A stretch of 64,000 nt of DNA from JBKBRC01 sp046292345 (GTDB lineage: Bacteria; Bacteroidota; Rhodothermia; Rhodothermales; Rubricoccaceae): positions 1-64,000 of the forward strand of contig JBKBRC010000006.1 in assembly GCA_046292345.1 (NCBI GenBank). Direction: 5' to 3'. The stretch's first letter is position 1. Each line of letters starts with the position of its first letter. This document shows, piece by piece, positions 42,488 through 50,616 of this stretch. Both the position numbers and the translations under genes were made by a program. The notes beneath the pieces are model-generated. The model saw nothing but the letters and a program-made list of their open reading frames with translations, ran no database searches and was not told where the DNA came from.

Positions 42488-43522
42488 ATGTCTCCGCCCC
42501 GACTCGCCGCCACGCTCGCGCTCGCGCTCGTCCTCGCCGCGCCCGCCTTCGCGCAGGCTCTCACCACGCCCCGCGTCAGTCCGCCCGCGCGCGTGGAACA
42601 GACGATCGGGCTGACGACGGTCTCGGTCGCCTACCACCGACCCGCCGTGGCCGGACGCACGCTCTGGGGCGGCCTCGTGCCGTACGACCAGGTCTGGCGT
42701 GCCGGCGCCAACGAAAACACCGTCCTCGAGACCGACGGGCCACTCGAGATCGCCGAGCGCGTCCTCCCGCCCGGGCGCTACGGCCTCCACGTCATCCCGC
42801 GCGAGCGCGGGCCCTGGACGGTCATCTTCTCGAGCATGGCCGACGCCTGGGGCTCCTACACCTACGACGAGGCCGAAGACGTCCTGCGCGTCGAGGCGAC
42901 GCCGCAGACGGCGCCGCACGAGGAGCGCCTTGCCTACCGCTTCGACAACCCGACGACCGAGACGGCCACGCTCGTGCTGCACTGGGGCTCGACGGCGCTC
43001 CCGCTCCCGCTGCGCGTCGATACGCCCGCGGCCGTCATCGCGACCATGCGCCGCGAACTGCGCGGCACGCGCGGCTTCCAGCCCGAGGGCTGGACGCAGC
43101 TCGCCACGTATGCCCTCGATCACGGCCGCCACACGGCCGAGGCGCTCGCTTGGGCCGAGACCTCCCTCGCGCGCCGCCCCACCTTCGCCGGGCACATGAC
43201 GCGCGCCCGCGCGCTCGAGGCCGCCGGCCGCGCCGCCGACGCCGCCGACGCCCGCGAAGCCGCCTTCGCCATCGGCACCGAGGCCGAGGCGCTCGCCTAC
43301 GCGGCCGCCCGCACGCGCGCCGGGCAGCACGCCGAGGCGCTGCACGCCCTCACGCGCCTGGCCGAACGCCCCGACGCCGCCTGGAACGTTCACCTCGCCG
43401 CCGCCGAGGCGCACGCCGCTGCCGGCGACCGCGGCGCCGCCCGCCACCACTACGAGCGTGCCGAAGCGACCGCCCCCGAGGCGCAGCGCGCACGCATCCG
43501 CGCCGCGCGCGAGCGCCTCTGA
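42488..43522 (+). CDS. DUF2911 secreted protein with TPR-like C-terminus
   Basis: 344 residues. A signal peptide (MSPPRLAATLALALVLAAPAFAQ) precedes a DUF2911 domain with the usual blocks QTIGLTTVSVAYHRPAVAGRTLWGGLVPYDQVWRAGANENT, LPPGRYGLHVIPRERGPWTVIFSS and AWGSYTYDEAEDVLRV. The last ~130 residues are Ala-rich helical repeats resembling TPRs. The family is widespread in Bacteroidota and relatives with unknown function. It lies 29 bp after the amine oxidase. The ATG at 42488 is chosen for the signal peptide. A 13-bp tandem repeat begins six bases after the stop. Confidence 0.82.
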   Translation: MSPPRLAATLALALVLAAPAFAQALTTPRVSPPARVEQTIGLTTVSVAYHRPAVAGRTLWGGLVPYDQVWRAGANENTVLETDGPLEIAERVLPPGRYGLHVIPRERGPWTVIFSSMADAWGSYTYDEAEDVLRVEATPQTAPHEERLAYRFDNPTTETATLVLHWGSTALPLPLRVDTPAAVIATMRRELRGTRGFQPEGWTQLATYALDHGRHTAEALAWAETSLARRPTFAGHMTRARALEAAGRAADAADAREAAFAIGTEAEALAYAAARTRAGQHAEALHALTRLAERPDAAWNVHLAAAEAHAAAGDRGAARHHYERAEATAPEAQRARIRAARERL

Positions 43523-43527
43523 CCTGC

Positions 43528-43579
43528 GTGCGACCCCGACGTGCGACCCCGACGTGCGACCCCGACGTGCGACCCCGAC
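43528..43579. repeat. 13-bp tandem array between DUF2911 and ridA
   Basis: Four exact copies of gtgcgaccccgac (43528, 43541, 43554, 43567), starting five bases after a TGA stop and ending 18 bases before the ridA ATG. Confidence 0.93.
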
Positions 43580-43597
43580 CCGTCTCCGACGCTCTTC

Positions 43598-43975
43598 ATG
43601 AACATCCTCGACGCCCCCGAAGCCCCGCGCGCCATTGGCCCCTACGCCCACGCCGTCCGCGTCGGGCCGCTCCTGTTCTGCTCCGGGCAGACGCCCATCG
43701 ATCCCGAGACGATGCAGCTCGTCGAGGGTGACATCGGGGTGCAGACGGCGCGCGTGCTGCGCAACGTGGAGCACGTCCTGCACGCAGCCGGGCTCACGCT
43801 CGCGGCGGTCGTCAGGACGACGGTCTACCTGACGAGCATGGACGACTTCGGGGCGATGAACGCGGCCTACGCCGAGGCTTTCGGCACGCACACGCCCGCG
43901 CGCACGACCGTCGCCGTGCGCGCACTGCCTCTCGGCGCGCGGGTCGAGATCGAGTGCATTGCCGAGGCCGGCTGA
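43598..43975 (+). CDS. ridA: RidA family enamine/imine deaminase
   Basis: 125 residues, standard RidA length. RidA hydrolyses reactive enamine and imine intermediates (for example 2-aminoacrylate) made by PLP enzymes. Conserved blocks: APRAIGPYAHAVRVGPLLFCSGQTPIDPET, QTARVLRNVEHVLHAAG, VVRTTVYLTSMDDFGAMNAAYAEAF and the ending PARTTVAVRALPLGARVEIECIA, which includes the substrate-binding Arg and Glu. The ATG at 43598 is the family start; an upstream ATG-like reading lies in the repeat array. The GNAT gene follows 12 bp on, so it may lead that operon. Confidence 0.93.
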   Translation: MNILDAPEAPRAIGPYAHAVRVGPLLFCSGQTPIDPETMQLVEGDIGVQTARVLRNVEHVLHAAGLTLAAVVRTTVYLTSMDDFGAMNAAYAEAFGTHTPARTTVAVRALPLGARVEIECIAEAG

Positions 43976-43987
43976 CGCCCCCGGCCC

Positions 43988-45031
43988 GTGCCCGCCGTGC
44001 TGTTCGAACCCGCCCGTCCCGAGGATGACGCGGCGCTGCGCGCGCTGCTGGCCGCGACGCCCCTGCCGGGCGCGATCACGCTAGGGCTCACGCGCGAGCC
44101 CTCGTTCTTCGCCGCCGACGCCGTACTCGGCGAGCGCGTCGAGACGCTCGTGGCCCGGCCCGAGCCCGGCGCGGCACCGGTCGCCCTCGCCCAGCGCGCC
44201 GTGCGCACGGTATGGCTCGGGGGTGCGCCCGCACGCGTGGCCTACCTCGGCGGCCTGCGCGTGCATCCGGCCTGGCGCGGCCGCGGGCTGACGCGCACCG
44301 GCTGGCAGGCCCTGGGCGCACTGCACCGCGCCGACCCGGTCGGGCTGACGCTGGCGGCGCTCGCCGAGAGCAACCGCGCCGCCGAGCACGTGCTCGTGCA
44401 GGCCCCGGGCGGCGGCCCGGCGTTCGAGCCGGTGGCGCGCGTGGTCACGCTTGCGGTCCCGCTACGCCGCCGGATGCGTCACGGCCGCCTGCCGGAGCGC
44501 CCCGGCGCAGAGGCGGACGATGCAGGATACAGTAACGGAGCCCGTACGATTCCGCCCCGGGATCTCGCGCCTGCCCTCGAGCCGGCATGGCCTGGCCGCG
44601 CGCGCACGCTCGCCACCCCCGACGGACGCGTAACGCTGTGGGACCCCGCGGCCGTCCGCCAGACGCGCGTCGTGGCCTACGCGCCGTGGCTGCACGTGGC
44701 CCGCCCAGCGCTGAGCCGGCTCCTCCGCCTGGCCGGCTGCGCGCCGCTGCCGGCCCCGGGCGAGCCCCTGCGCGCTGCCTTCGCCGCCGACCTGCGTGCG
44801 CGCTCGGCCGAGGGCGCCGCGCGCCTGCTCAGCCTGGCCGCCCGCGCGGCCGCGTCCGACGGCCACGCCTTTTTGCTGGCCGGATGGGACGCCTGCGATC
44901 CCTACCTTGTGGCCGTCCGCCGCCGCTTCCGGGCTCTCGTCTACCGTACAACGCTGTACGGGGTCCGGTGGAAGGGCACGGCGCTTCCGCCCGTCCGCCG
45001 TCCAATCCATGCCGAGATCGCCACGTACTGA
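43988..45031 (+). CDS. GNAT-family acetyltransferase, two-domain
   Basis: 347 residues, GTG start at 43988. Residues 1-165 are a GNAT fold with the acetyl-CoA loop VHPAWRGRGLTRTGWQALGAL. The second half holds another GNAT-like region with two further hydrophobic strands, ending ALVYRTTLYGVRWKG. It begins 12 bp after ridA and overlaps the next gene by 23 bp. Its position in an operon with a desaturase and a GH3 acyl-adenylating enzyme suggests acyl or acetyl transfer to an amino acid, amine or lipid head group. That is inference; the acceptor cannot be read from sequence. Confidence 0.75.
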   Translation: MPAVLFEPARPEDDAALRALLAATPLPGAITLGLTREPSFFAADAVLGERVETLVARPEPGAAPVALAQRAVRTVWLGGAPARVAYLGGLRVHPAWRGRGLTRTGWQALGALHRADPVGLTLAALAESNRAAEHVLVQAPGGGPAFEPVARVVTLAVPLRRRMRHGRLPERPGAEADDAGYSNGARTIPPRDLAPALEPAWPGRARTLATPDGRVTLWDPAAVRQTRVVAYAPWLHVARPALSRLLRLAGCAPLPAPGEPLRAAFAADLRARSAEGAARLLSLAARAAASDGHAFLLAGWDACDPYLVAVRRRFRALVYRTTLYGVRWKGTALPPVRRPIHAEIATY

Positions 45032-45842
45032 GGTCCCGAAGGCGTCCGAGGCGCGCGGTGCCGAGGCGCGCGGTGCCGAGGCGCGCGGTGCCGAGGCGCG
45101 CGGTGCCGAGGTCCGCGGTGCCGAGGTCCGCCCCGTAGCGGCGCTCGGCAGCACCGAGCGCGAGACGCTGCGCCGCCTGATGGAGGCGCACTACGAGGGC
45201 GTCTGCCCGGAGGTTTTTGCGCGCGACCTGGACGCCAAGGACGCCGTCGTGCTGCTGCGCGACGACGCCGGCGCGCTGCGCGGCTTCTCGACGGTCGCGC
45301 GCGAGCGCGTGCGCGCGGGCGAGCTCGAGGCGCTCGTGTTCTACTCGGGCGACACGGTTGTCGAGGCCGCGCACCGGCACACGGCAGCCCTGCCGCGCGC
45401 CTGGAGCCGCTACGTCTTCGCCGAGGCCCGCCGCATGCCCGACGTGCCGACCTACTGGTTCCTGATCTGCTCGGGGTACAAGACCTACCGGTTCCTACCG
45501 ACGTTCTACCGCCGCTTCCTGCCGGGTCCGGGCCAGCCCGAGCGGGAGGACGAGCGCCGCCTGCTCGACGCCGTCGCTCGCGCGCGCTTCGGCACACGCT
45601 ACAACGCGCGCACCGGTGTCATCCGGCTCGAGCACCCGACGCCCCTCCGCCCCGGCGTGGCCGACCTGACGGCGCACCGCCTCGCCGATCCGCACGTCGC
45701 CTTCTTTGCCGCGCGCAACCCCGGGCACGCGCGCGGCGACGAGTTGGCCTGCCTGTGCCGCATCCATCCCGAGAACCTCACTCCCGCCGGGGCGCGCATG
45801 GTCGGCCCGGACCTCGCTCGCCCGCTCCCCGCCCCGCCATGA
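45009..45842 (+). CDS. Conserved hypothetical, GNAT-like fold, operon member
   Basis: 277 residues from the ATG at 45009, which overlaps the upstream gene. Residues 10-40 are a 15-bp-repeat-encoded tail (EARGA, then EVRGA). The core (ETLRRLMEAHYEGVCPEVFARDLDAKDAVVLLRDDAGALRGFSTVARERV, FYSGDTVV, YWFLICSGYKTYRFLPTFYRRFLP) has GNAT-like strand order and a Gly-Asp-Thr motif. A Cys-containing C-terminal segment (ELACLCRIHPENLTPAGARMVG) follows. I do not recognise a named family. Its TGA overlaps the desaturase ATG. An acyltransferase role is inferred from fold and neighbours. Confidence 0.65.
   Translation: MPRSPRTEVPKASEARGAEARGAEARGAEARGAEVRGAEVRPVAALGSTERETLRRLMEAHYEGVCPEVFARDLDAKDAVVLLRDDAGALRGFSTVARERVRAGELEALVFYSGDTVVEAAHRHTAALPRAWSRYVFAEARRMPDVPTYWFLICSGYKTYRFLPTFYRRFLPGPGQPEREDERRLLDAVARARFGTRYNARTGVIRLEHPTPLRPGVADLTAHRLADPHVAFFAARNPGHARGDELACLCRIHPENLTPAGARMVGPDLARPLPAPP
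45045..45134. repeat. 15-bp in-frame coding array (EARGA/EVRGA)
   Basis: Six units of gccgaggcgcgcggt or close variants. The first has t for g; the fifth and sixth carry gtcc for gcgc. The array extends the N-terminus of the hypothetical operon protein. Confidence 0.9.
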
Positions 45843-46831
45843 GCCACGCGCACGACACGCTCGCCCAACCCGACCTTTCGACGCGCGACGCCCGTCGCGC
45901 GCTCACGGCGCTGCTCGGCCCTGCGCTCGAGCCCCTGCGCACGCTCTCGCTCTCGCACCGCCTGCGTGAGGTCTTCTTTTTTGCCGGCCTCTGGGGGCTC
46001 GGGCTGCTCCTGGCCGCCGTCGCGGCCGGGCAGAGCGGCGCCGCGCAGACCGCGCTGCGCGTGGCGGCCGTCGGCGCGGGCGCGCTCGCGCTCAACGCCT
46101 TCGTGCTCCTGATGCACGAGGGCATGCACGGCGTGCTCTTCCGCGACCGCAGGGTCAACCGCTGGGTCTCGGTGCTGCTCGGCGCCAGCGTCGGCATGTC
46201 GTTCACGGCCTACCGCGTCCTCCACACGCTCCACCACGACCACCTCGGCTCGGACGACGACCCGGACGACTACCGCGCCTACACGCGCAGCCCGCGCGCG
46301 TTCTGGCTGCTCCAGGGCGTCCGCCTGGCCTTCGGCGCCGTGATCTACCTGTTCGCGATCCCGCTGCTGGCCTGGCGGCGCGGCACGCGCCGGGACCGCC
46401 GCCGCATCGGGCAGGAGTATCTCGTGCTGCCCGTCCTGTGGATCGCCGCGTTCTGGCTCGTCCCGTGGCCGGTCCTGCTCTGGGGCTGGCTGCTCCCGCT
46501 GCCGGTCGTGGCCGCGATGGTGCAGATCCGCGGCCTGACGCAGCACGGGCTGACCGAGCGGCACGACGCGCTGCTCTCGAGCCGGACCGTCCGGCCACAC
46601 CCGGTGGTGGCGTTCTTCCTGCTCAACGAGAACTACCACCTCGAGCACCACCTTTTCCCCGAGGTGCCGAGCTACCGCCTCCCGGCGCTGCACCGCGCCA
46701 TCTGGGCGCACCTGCCACGCGCGTGCGAGGGCACGTCGTACCTCGGCTTCCTCGCCGACTTTGCGCGGCGCTCAGTGCGGCTTGACGAGACGCCCGTGGG
46801 AGTCGTGCAGCCGGCCGCCGCGCGCGCGTGA
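45839..46831 (+). CDS. Membrane fatty acid desaturase / hydroxylase family protein
   Basis: 330 residues. The three di-iron histidine boxes are intact: HEGMH (93-97), HTLHHDH (129-135) and NYHLEHH (about 264-270). There are hydrophobic helix pairs at about 45-62, 75-92, 150-175 and 190-230. This is the FA_desaturase superfamily, which introduces double bonds or hydroxyls in acyl chains, carotenoids or sphingolipids at the membrane. The ATG at 45839 overlaps the upstream stop (ATGA), and the GH3 gene overlaps its stop by four bases (GTGA). So it is translated within a tightly coupled set with acyl-transfer enzymes. Confidence 0.88.
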   Translation: MSHAHDTLAQPDLSTRDARRALTALLGPALEPLRTLSLSHRLREVFFFAGLWGLGLLLAAVAAGQSGAAQTALRVAAVGAGALALNAFVLLMHEGMHGVLFRDRRVNRWVSVLLGASVGMSFTAYRVLHTLHHDHLGSDDDPDDYRAYTRSPRAFWLLQGVRLAFGAVIYLFAIPLLAWRRGTRRDRRRIGQEYLVLPVLWIAAFWLVPWPVLLWGWLLPLPVVAAMVQIRGLTQHGLTERHDALLSSRTVRPHPVVAFFLLNENYHLEHHLFPEVPSYRLPALHRAIWAHLPRACEGTSYLGFLADFARRSVRLDETPVGVVQPAAARA

Positions 46832-48465
46832 GGGCAGCCCGCCTCGCCTACCGCCTCTGGGCGCTCGCGGCCCTGGCGGACGCGCGCCGCTTCGAGCGGG
46901 CGCTGCACGCCCCCGAGGCGGCGCAGGCGGCCGTGCTGCGCGAGGTCGTGCGCGCCTGCCGCGGCACGGCCTACGCCCGGCACGCCGGCCTGGACGGCGT
47001 GCGGACGCTCGCCGACCTCGGGGCGCTGCCCCAGGCCACACCCGAGGCGCTCGCGCCCTGGATCGCGCGCATCGCCGGCGGCGAGCCGCACGTGCTCACG
47101 CGCGCGCCCGTCCGCCTCCTCGAGCCCACCGGCGGCTCAACGGGCGGGCGGCGCCTGGTGCCCTTCACGGCGCCGCTCCAGCGGCAGTTCCGCCGCGCCG
47201 TGAGCGCCTGGATCGTGGACCTGCTGCGGCGCGACGCGCGCCTCGGGCACGGCCCGGCCTACTGGTCGGTCAGCCCGGCCACGGGACCGCCCGAGCGCGC
47301 GCCCGGCGGCCTGCCCGTCGGCTTCGCCGATGACGGCGCCTACCTCTCGCCCATCGCGGCGCGTCTGGCGCGGGCCGTGCTCGCCGTTCCTGGCGCGCTC
47401 CGGCTCGTCGCCGAGCCCGAGGCGTTCCGCTACGCGACGCTGCGGCTGCTCGTCGGGCGCGGAGACCTGGCGCTCGTCTCGGTCTGGAACCCGACGTTCT
47501 TCGAGCTCCTGCTCGCATCGCTGGAGGCGCACGCCGAGGCGCTCGCGCGCGACATCCGCGAGGGCACGCTCCTGGCCGCCCTCCCGGCCGAAGCGCACCG
47601 GGCCGTCCGTCCGTTCCTGCGCCCCGACCCGGCCCGCGCCCGCGCGCTCGAGGCGGCCCTCGCGCTCGCCGACGGCCCCGCGCGCTACGCTCGTCTCTGG
47701 CCCCGCCTGCGCCTCGTGAGCGCCTGGGCCGACGCGCACGCGGCCAGGCCGGCGCGCACCCTCGCGGCGCGCCTCGCGCACGCCGCCTTCCAGCCGAAGG
47801 GCCTCCTCGCCACCGAAGGCGTCGTCTCCGTGCCACGCGCCGGGCGCACGGGCGCGGCGCTGGCCGTGACGAGCCACGTGATCGAGCTCGTCCCGCCCGG
47901 CGGCGGCGAGGCGGTGCCGCTCGCCGAGGCCCGTGTGGGCGAGCGCTACGCCGTACTGCTCACGACCGCCGGCGGGCTCGTCCGCTACCGCCTTGGCGAC
48001 CTGGTAGACGTCGTCGGACGCGAGGGGCGGACGCCGCTCGTCCGCTTTGCCGGGCGTGAGGGGCTCGTCTCGGACCGCGTCGGCGAGAAGCTGCACGAGG
48101 CGCACGTCCGCCAGGCCCTTGAGGCAGCTTGCGCCGGCCTCGAGGCGCCCTTCCTCATGCTCGCCTGCGACGACGCCGCCGCCCCTCCGGCATATGTGCT
48201 CTTCGCCGAGACCATGGCCGACGACGAGGCGCTCCGCGAAGCCGCCGCCGCGCTCGACCGTGCGCTCGGCGCCAACGTGCACTACGCCTACGCGCGGCGC
48301 CTGGGGCAGCTCGGCCCGCTCGGCGCGTTCCGCGTCACCGGCGACGGCCACGCGGCGTACGTCCGCGCCTGCGCTGCGCAGGGACAGCGCCTGGGCGACG
48401 TCAAGCCGTCGGCGCTGCACCGCGCCGGCGACTGGACGTCCCGGCTGCCAGGACAGCGGCTGTAG
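46828..48465 (+). CDS. GH3 auxin-responsive-promoter family acyl-adenylating enzyme
   Basis: 545 residues, GTG start at 46828. The GH3 family belongs to the adenylate-forming superfamily; plant members conjugate amino acids to jasmonate or auxin, and bacterial members are largely uncharacterised. Visible motifs are a P-loop-like LLEPTGGSTGGRRLVPFT (about 93-110), SVWNPTFFELLL, AYLSPI, then TTAGGLVRYRLGDLVDVVG and FAGREGLVSDRVGEKLHEAHV, the ATP-binding hinge. The C-terminus (NVHYAYARRLGQLGPL...GQRLGDVKPSALHRAGDW) is typical. It ends a coupled operon with a desaturase and acyltransferases. A 13-bp duplication covers its TAG stop. Confidence 0.85.
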   Translation: MRAARLAYRLWALAALADARRFERALHAPEAAQAAVLREVVRACRGTAYARHAGLDGVRTLADLGALPQATPEALAPWIARIAGGEPHVLTRAPVRLLEPTGGSTGGRRLVPFTAPLQRQFRRAVSAWIVDLLRRDARLGHGPAYWSVSPATGPPERAPGGLPVGFADDGAYLSPIAARLARAVLAVPGALRLVAEPEAFRYATLRLLVGRGDLALVSVWNPTFFELLLASLEAHAEALARDIREGTLLAALPAEAHRAVRPFLRPDPARARALEAALALADGPARYARLWPRLRLVSAWADAHAARPARTLAARLAHAAFQPKGLLATEGVVSVPRAGRTGAALAVTSHVIELVPPGGGEAVPLAEARVGERYAVLLTTAGGLVRYRLGDLVDVVGREGRTPLVRFAGREGLVSDRVGEKLHEAHVRQALEAACAGLEAPFLMLACDDAAAPPAYVLFAETMADDEALREAAAALDRALGANVHYAYARRLGQLGPLGAFRVTGDGHAAYVRACAAQGQRLGDVKPSALHRAGDWTSRLPGQRL

Positions 48466-48494
48466 CCGCCGGCTGTAGCCGCCGGTGTAGCCTG
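48458..48494. repeat. 13-bp duplication spanning the GH3 stop codon
   Basis: ggctgtagccgcc occurs at 48458-48470 (containing the TAG stop at 48463-48465) and 48471-48483, with a degenerate third copy. The copied stops are out of frame. Confidence 0.85.
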
Positions 48495-48503
48495 CGGCGC
48501 CGG

Positions 48504-49343
48504 TTACCGACCGCTCGCGGCCGCGGCCACGAGATCCTTCATCAGCGCGGTCAGGCGCGGCTCCGCCTCGGCCGCGGCCGCGAGCACGTCCGCAATCGAG
48601 ACCGGCTCGAGCGCATCGGGGAGGCACTCGTCTGTGATGACCGAGATGGCAAGGCAGCGCAGGCCCATGTGGCGCGCCACGATGACCTCGGGCACGGTGC
48701 TCATGCCGACGGCGTCCGCGCCGATCGTGCGCAGGAAGCGGTACTCGGCGGGCGTCTCGAGGTTGGGCCCGGTCACGGCCACGTAAACCCCCTGCTGGAG
48801 GTGGATGCCGCGCCTGAGGGCGGCGGCGAGCGCCGCCTCGCGGAGCGCCTCGTCGTAGGGCACGCTCATGTCTGGGAAGCGCGGCCCCCACTCGTCCGCA
48901 TTGGGTCCCGTGAGCGGATTGACGCCCTGCAGGTTGATGTGGTCGGTGAGCAGCATCAGATCGGCCCGGCGGAAGAGCGGGTTCATGCCGCCGGCCGCGT
49001 TCGAGATCAGCAGCGTATCTACCCCGAGCGCAGCAAGCACGCGTACCGGAAGCGTGACCTGCTGCGCCGAGTAGCCTTCGTAGAGGTGGAAGCGACCTTG
49101 CAGCGCCACGACCGGAGCGTCGCCAAGCGTCCCTGCGAGCAAGCGCCCCTCATGGCTCTCGACGGTCGAGAGCGGGAAGTGCGGGATCTCGCTGTAGGGC
49201 ACGGCCTCCCGTACGGCGATCTCGTCGGCGAGGCGCCCGAGGCCGGTGCCGAGGATGAGTCCGATGCGGGCATCGGTGCCGATGCGGGAGGCGAGCGCGT
49301 CAGCGGCGGCGCGCACGTGCGCCCGGTACTGGTTGAGGTCCAT
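48504..49343 (-). CDS. punA: Purine nucleoside phosphorylase (trimeric type)
   Basis: 279 residues, typical of the trimeric PNP/MTAP family that splits inosine and guanosine to base plus ribose-1-phosphate. Motifs: IGLILGTGLGRLAD (phosphate loop), GRFHLYEGYSAQQVTLPVRV, LLISNAAGGMNP, DHINLQGVNPLTGPN and the base-binding block VAVTGPNLETPAEYRFLRTIGADAVGMSTVPEVIVARH. The catalytic Asn-type residue lies in ITDECLPD. Start ATG at 49343. It is convergent with the GH3 gene and may be cotranscribed with divIVA upstream (73 bp gap). Confidence 0.94.
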   Translation of the reverse strand: MDLNQYRAHVRAAADALASRIGTDARIGLILGTGLGRLADEIAVREAVPYSEIPHFPLSTVESHEGRLLAGTLGDAPVVALQGRFHLYEGYSAQQVTLPVRVLAALGVDTLLISNAAGGMNPLFRRADLMLLTDHINLQGVNPLTGPNADEWGPRFPDMSVPYDEALREAALAAALRRGIHLQQGVYVAVTGPNLETPAEYRFLRTIGADAVGMSTVPEVIVARHMGLRCLAISVITDECLPDALEPVSIADVLAAAAEAEPRLTALMKDLVAAAASGR

Positions 49344-49416
49344 GCGAGGCGGAGTGGGAGGCGGAGGGCGGCCGGCCGACAGGAAACTCTGGCGAGCCCG
49401 CCGGCGCGAGCGAGGA

Positions 49417-50265
49417 TCAGTCGAGGTCGTCGAGGATGCGACGGATGCGCTCGCGCTCCTCCTCCGACGCAGCGACGCGGTCGGGCTCGTCCTGCGCGCC
49501 CGTCACGAGCGAGCGCAGGTCGAACGTCTCAGGAGGCATCGCCGACGGTGCCCCGGAGGGCATGCGAGCGGACGCGTCGCCCGCCGCAGGCGCATCCTCG
49601 GAGGCCGCTCCGGTAGCAGCAGCTCCGGTAGCAGCAGCTCCGGTAGCAGCAGCCCCGGCGCTGGAAGCCTCGGCGCTGGAAGCCTCGGCGCTGGAAGCCT
49701 CGGCGCTGGCGGCAGCTTCGGCAACCTCGGCGTCTTCGGGCTCAGGGCGCCTGGCGAGTTGCGCGGGCACGCGCCCCTCGGGCTCGCTGCTGCTGACGAG
49801 GCGGATAAAGCCAACTGGGTCGTCGCCCTGGAACTGCGCCAGGATCTCGAGCTCCGACATCAGGAACGCCCGCAGGCGCGCCGCGACCTCGTTCTGCCGC
49901 CCTGTCAGGCGGGCCAGATCCTGCCGAACGCCATAGCGCTCCTGCTCGGCGTCTTGCAGGATGCGCTGCGCGCGCAACTCGGCCTCCTCCACAATCAGGC
50001 GCGCCTTCTGCTCAGCGGCCGCCTGCGCACGCTGCGCCGACTCGCGCGACGCCTCGAGCGCCTCCTGCAGCGCCAACTCGACGCGCTCGTAGTGCTTGAG
50101 CTTGCCCTCTATCTCGCGCACCCGCTCCTCGGCGAGGCGCTTCTCCTCGGCCAGCTGCTCCCACTGGTCGGCGATCTGCTTGAGAAAGCCTTCTACTTCG
50201 TCTGTGTCGTAGCCGCGGAAGCTGCGCGTGAACTGCTGCCGGCGGATGGCGAGGGGATTGAGCAT
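49417..50265 (-). CDS. divIVA: DivIVA family cell-division/polarity protein
   Basis: 282 residues. The N-terminus is the DivIVA lipid-binding domain (MLNPLAIRRQQFTRSFRGYD, then TDEVEGFLKQIADQW), followed by a long coiled coil (about 30-135). A low-complexity middle is made of 15-bp in-frame repeats (SAEAS and GAAAT triplets, around 49607-49715). A short acidic C-terminal helix (ASEEERERIRRILDDLD) ends it. DivIVA recognises curved membrane at poles and septa. The neighbouring yggS recalls the ylmE...divIVA order of Gram-positive division clusters. Start ATG at 50265. Confidence 0.92.
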   Translation of the reverse strand: MLNPLAIRRQQFTRSFRGYDTDEVEGFLKQIADQWEQLAEEKRLAEERVREIEGKLKHYERVELALQEALEASRESAQRAQAAAEQKARLIVEEAELRAQRILQDAEQERYGVRQDLARLTGRQNEVAARLRAFLMSELEILAQFQGDDPVGFIRLVSSSEPEGRVPAQLARRPEPEDAEVAEAAASAEASSAEASSAEASSAGAAATGAAATGAAATGAASEDAPAAGDASARMPSGAPSAMPPETFDLRSLVTGAQDEPDRVAASEEERERIRRILDDLD

Positions 50266-50570
50266 GCTGGGGGCGGGGCGGGCGCGTGGGAGGCACGGCG
50301 TCGCGGGCGGCGCGGCGCGTCGCCGGCACGAGGGGAGAGGCTGGCGGAGGGGCGCTCGGCGGGACGCGCTTCGGGCAGGGGCTCAGGGCGCGAACCGGCC
50401 GACGCGGCGGCGAGGCGTTCGCAGAGCCGCTCGGCGCGGGCCCGCAGGTCGGCCGCGTGCGCGAGCGCCGCCTCGGCGGCGCGCCCGGCGCGGCGCAGGC
50501 GTGTCAGAAAGAAGCCGAGCGCCGCCCCGAGGGCGAGCACGGCCAGGGCGAGCAGAATGGTCGCGTGCAT
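50193..50570 (-). CDS. Small single-helix membrane protein, uncertain
   Basis: 125 residues. The first 25 residues form a transmembrane helix (MHATILLALAVLALGAALGFFL), followed by a basic, Ala-rich probable coiled coil (RAAEAALAHAADLRARAERLCERLAAA) and a disordered Pro/Ser tail. The frame overlaps divIVA by 73 bp, which is more than other overlaps here, so the true end may be a frameshift or the gene may be shorter. Position between yggS and divIVA matches where small membrane proteins sit in ylm-type clusters, but similarity to YggT or SepF is not visible. Confidence 0.45.
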   Translation of the reverse strand: MHATILLALAVLALGAALGFFLTRLRRAGRAAEAALAHAADLRARAERLCERLAAASAGSRPEPLPEARPAERPSASLSPRAGDAPRRPRRRASHAPAPPPACSIPSPSAGSSSRAASAATTQTK

Positions 50571-50616
50571 GCGTCGAATCTACGGCACGCGCTCGCCGGC
50601 CGACGCCCCGGCGCGC

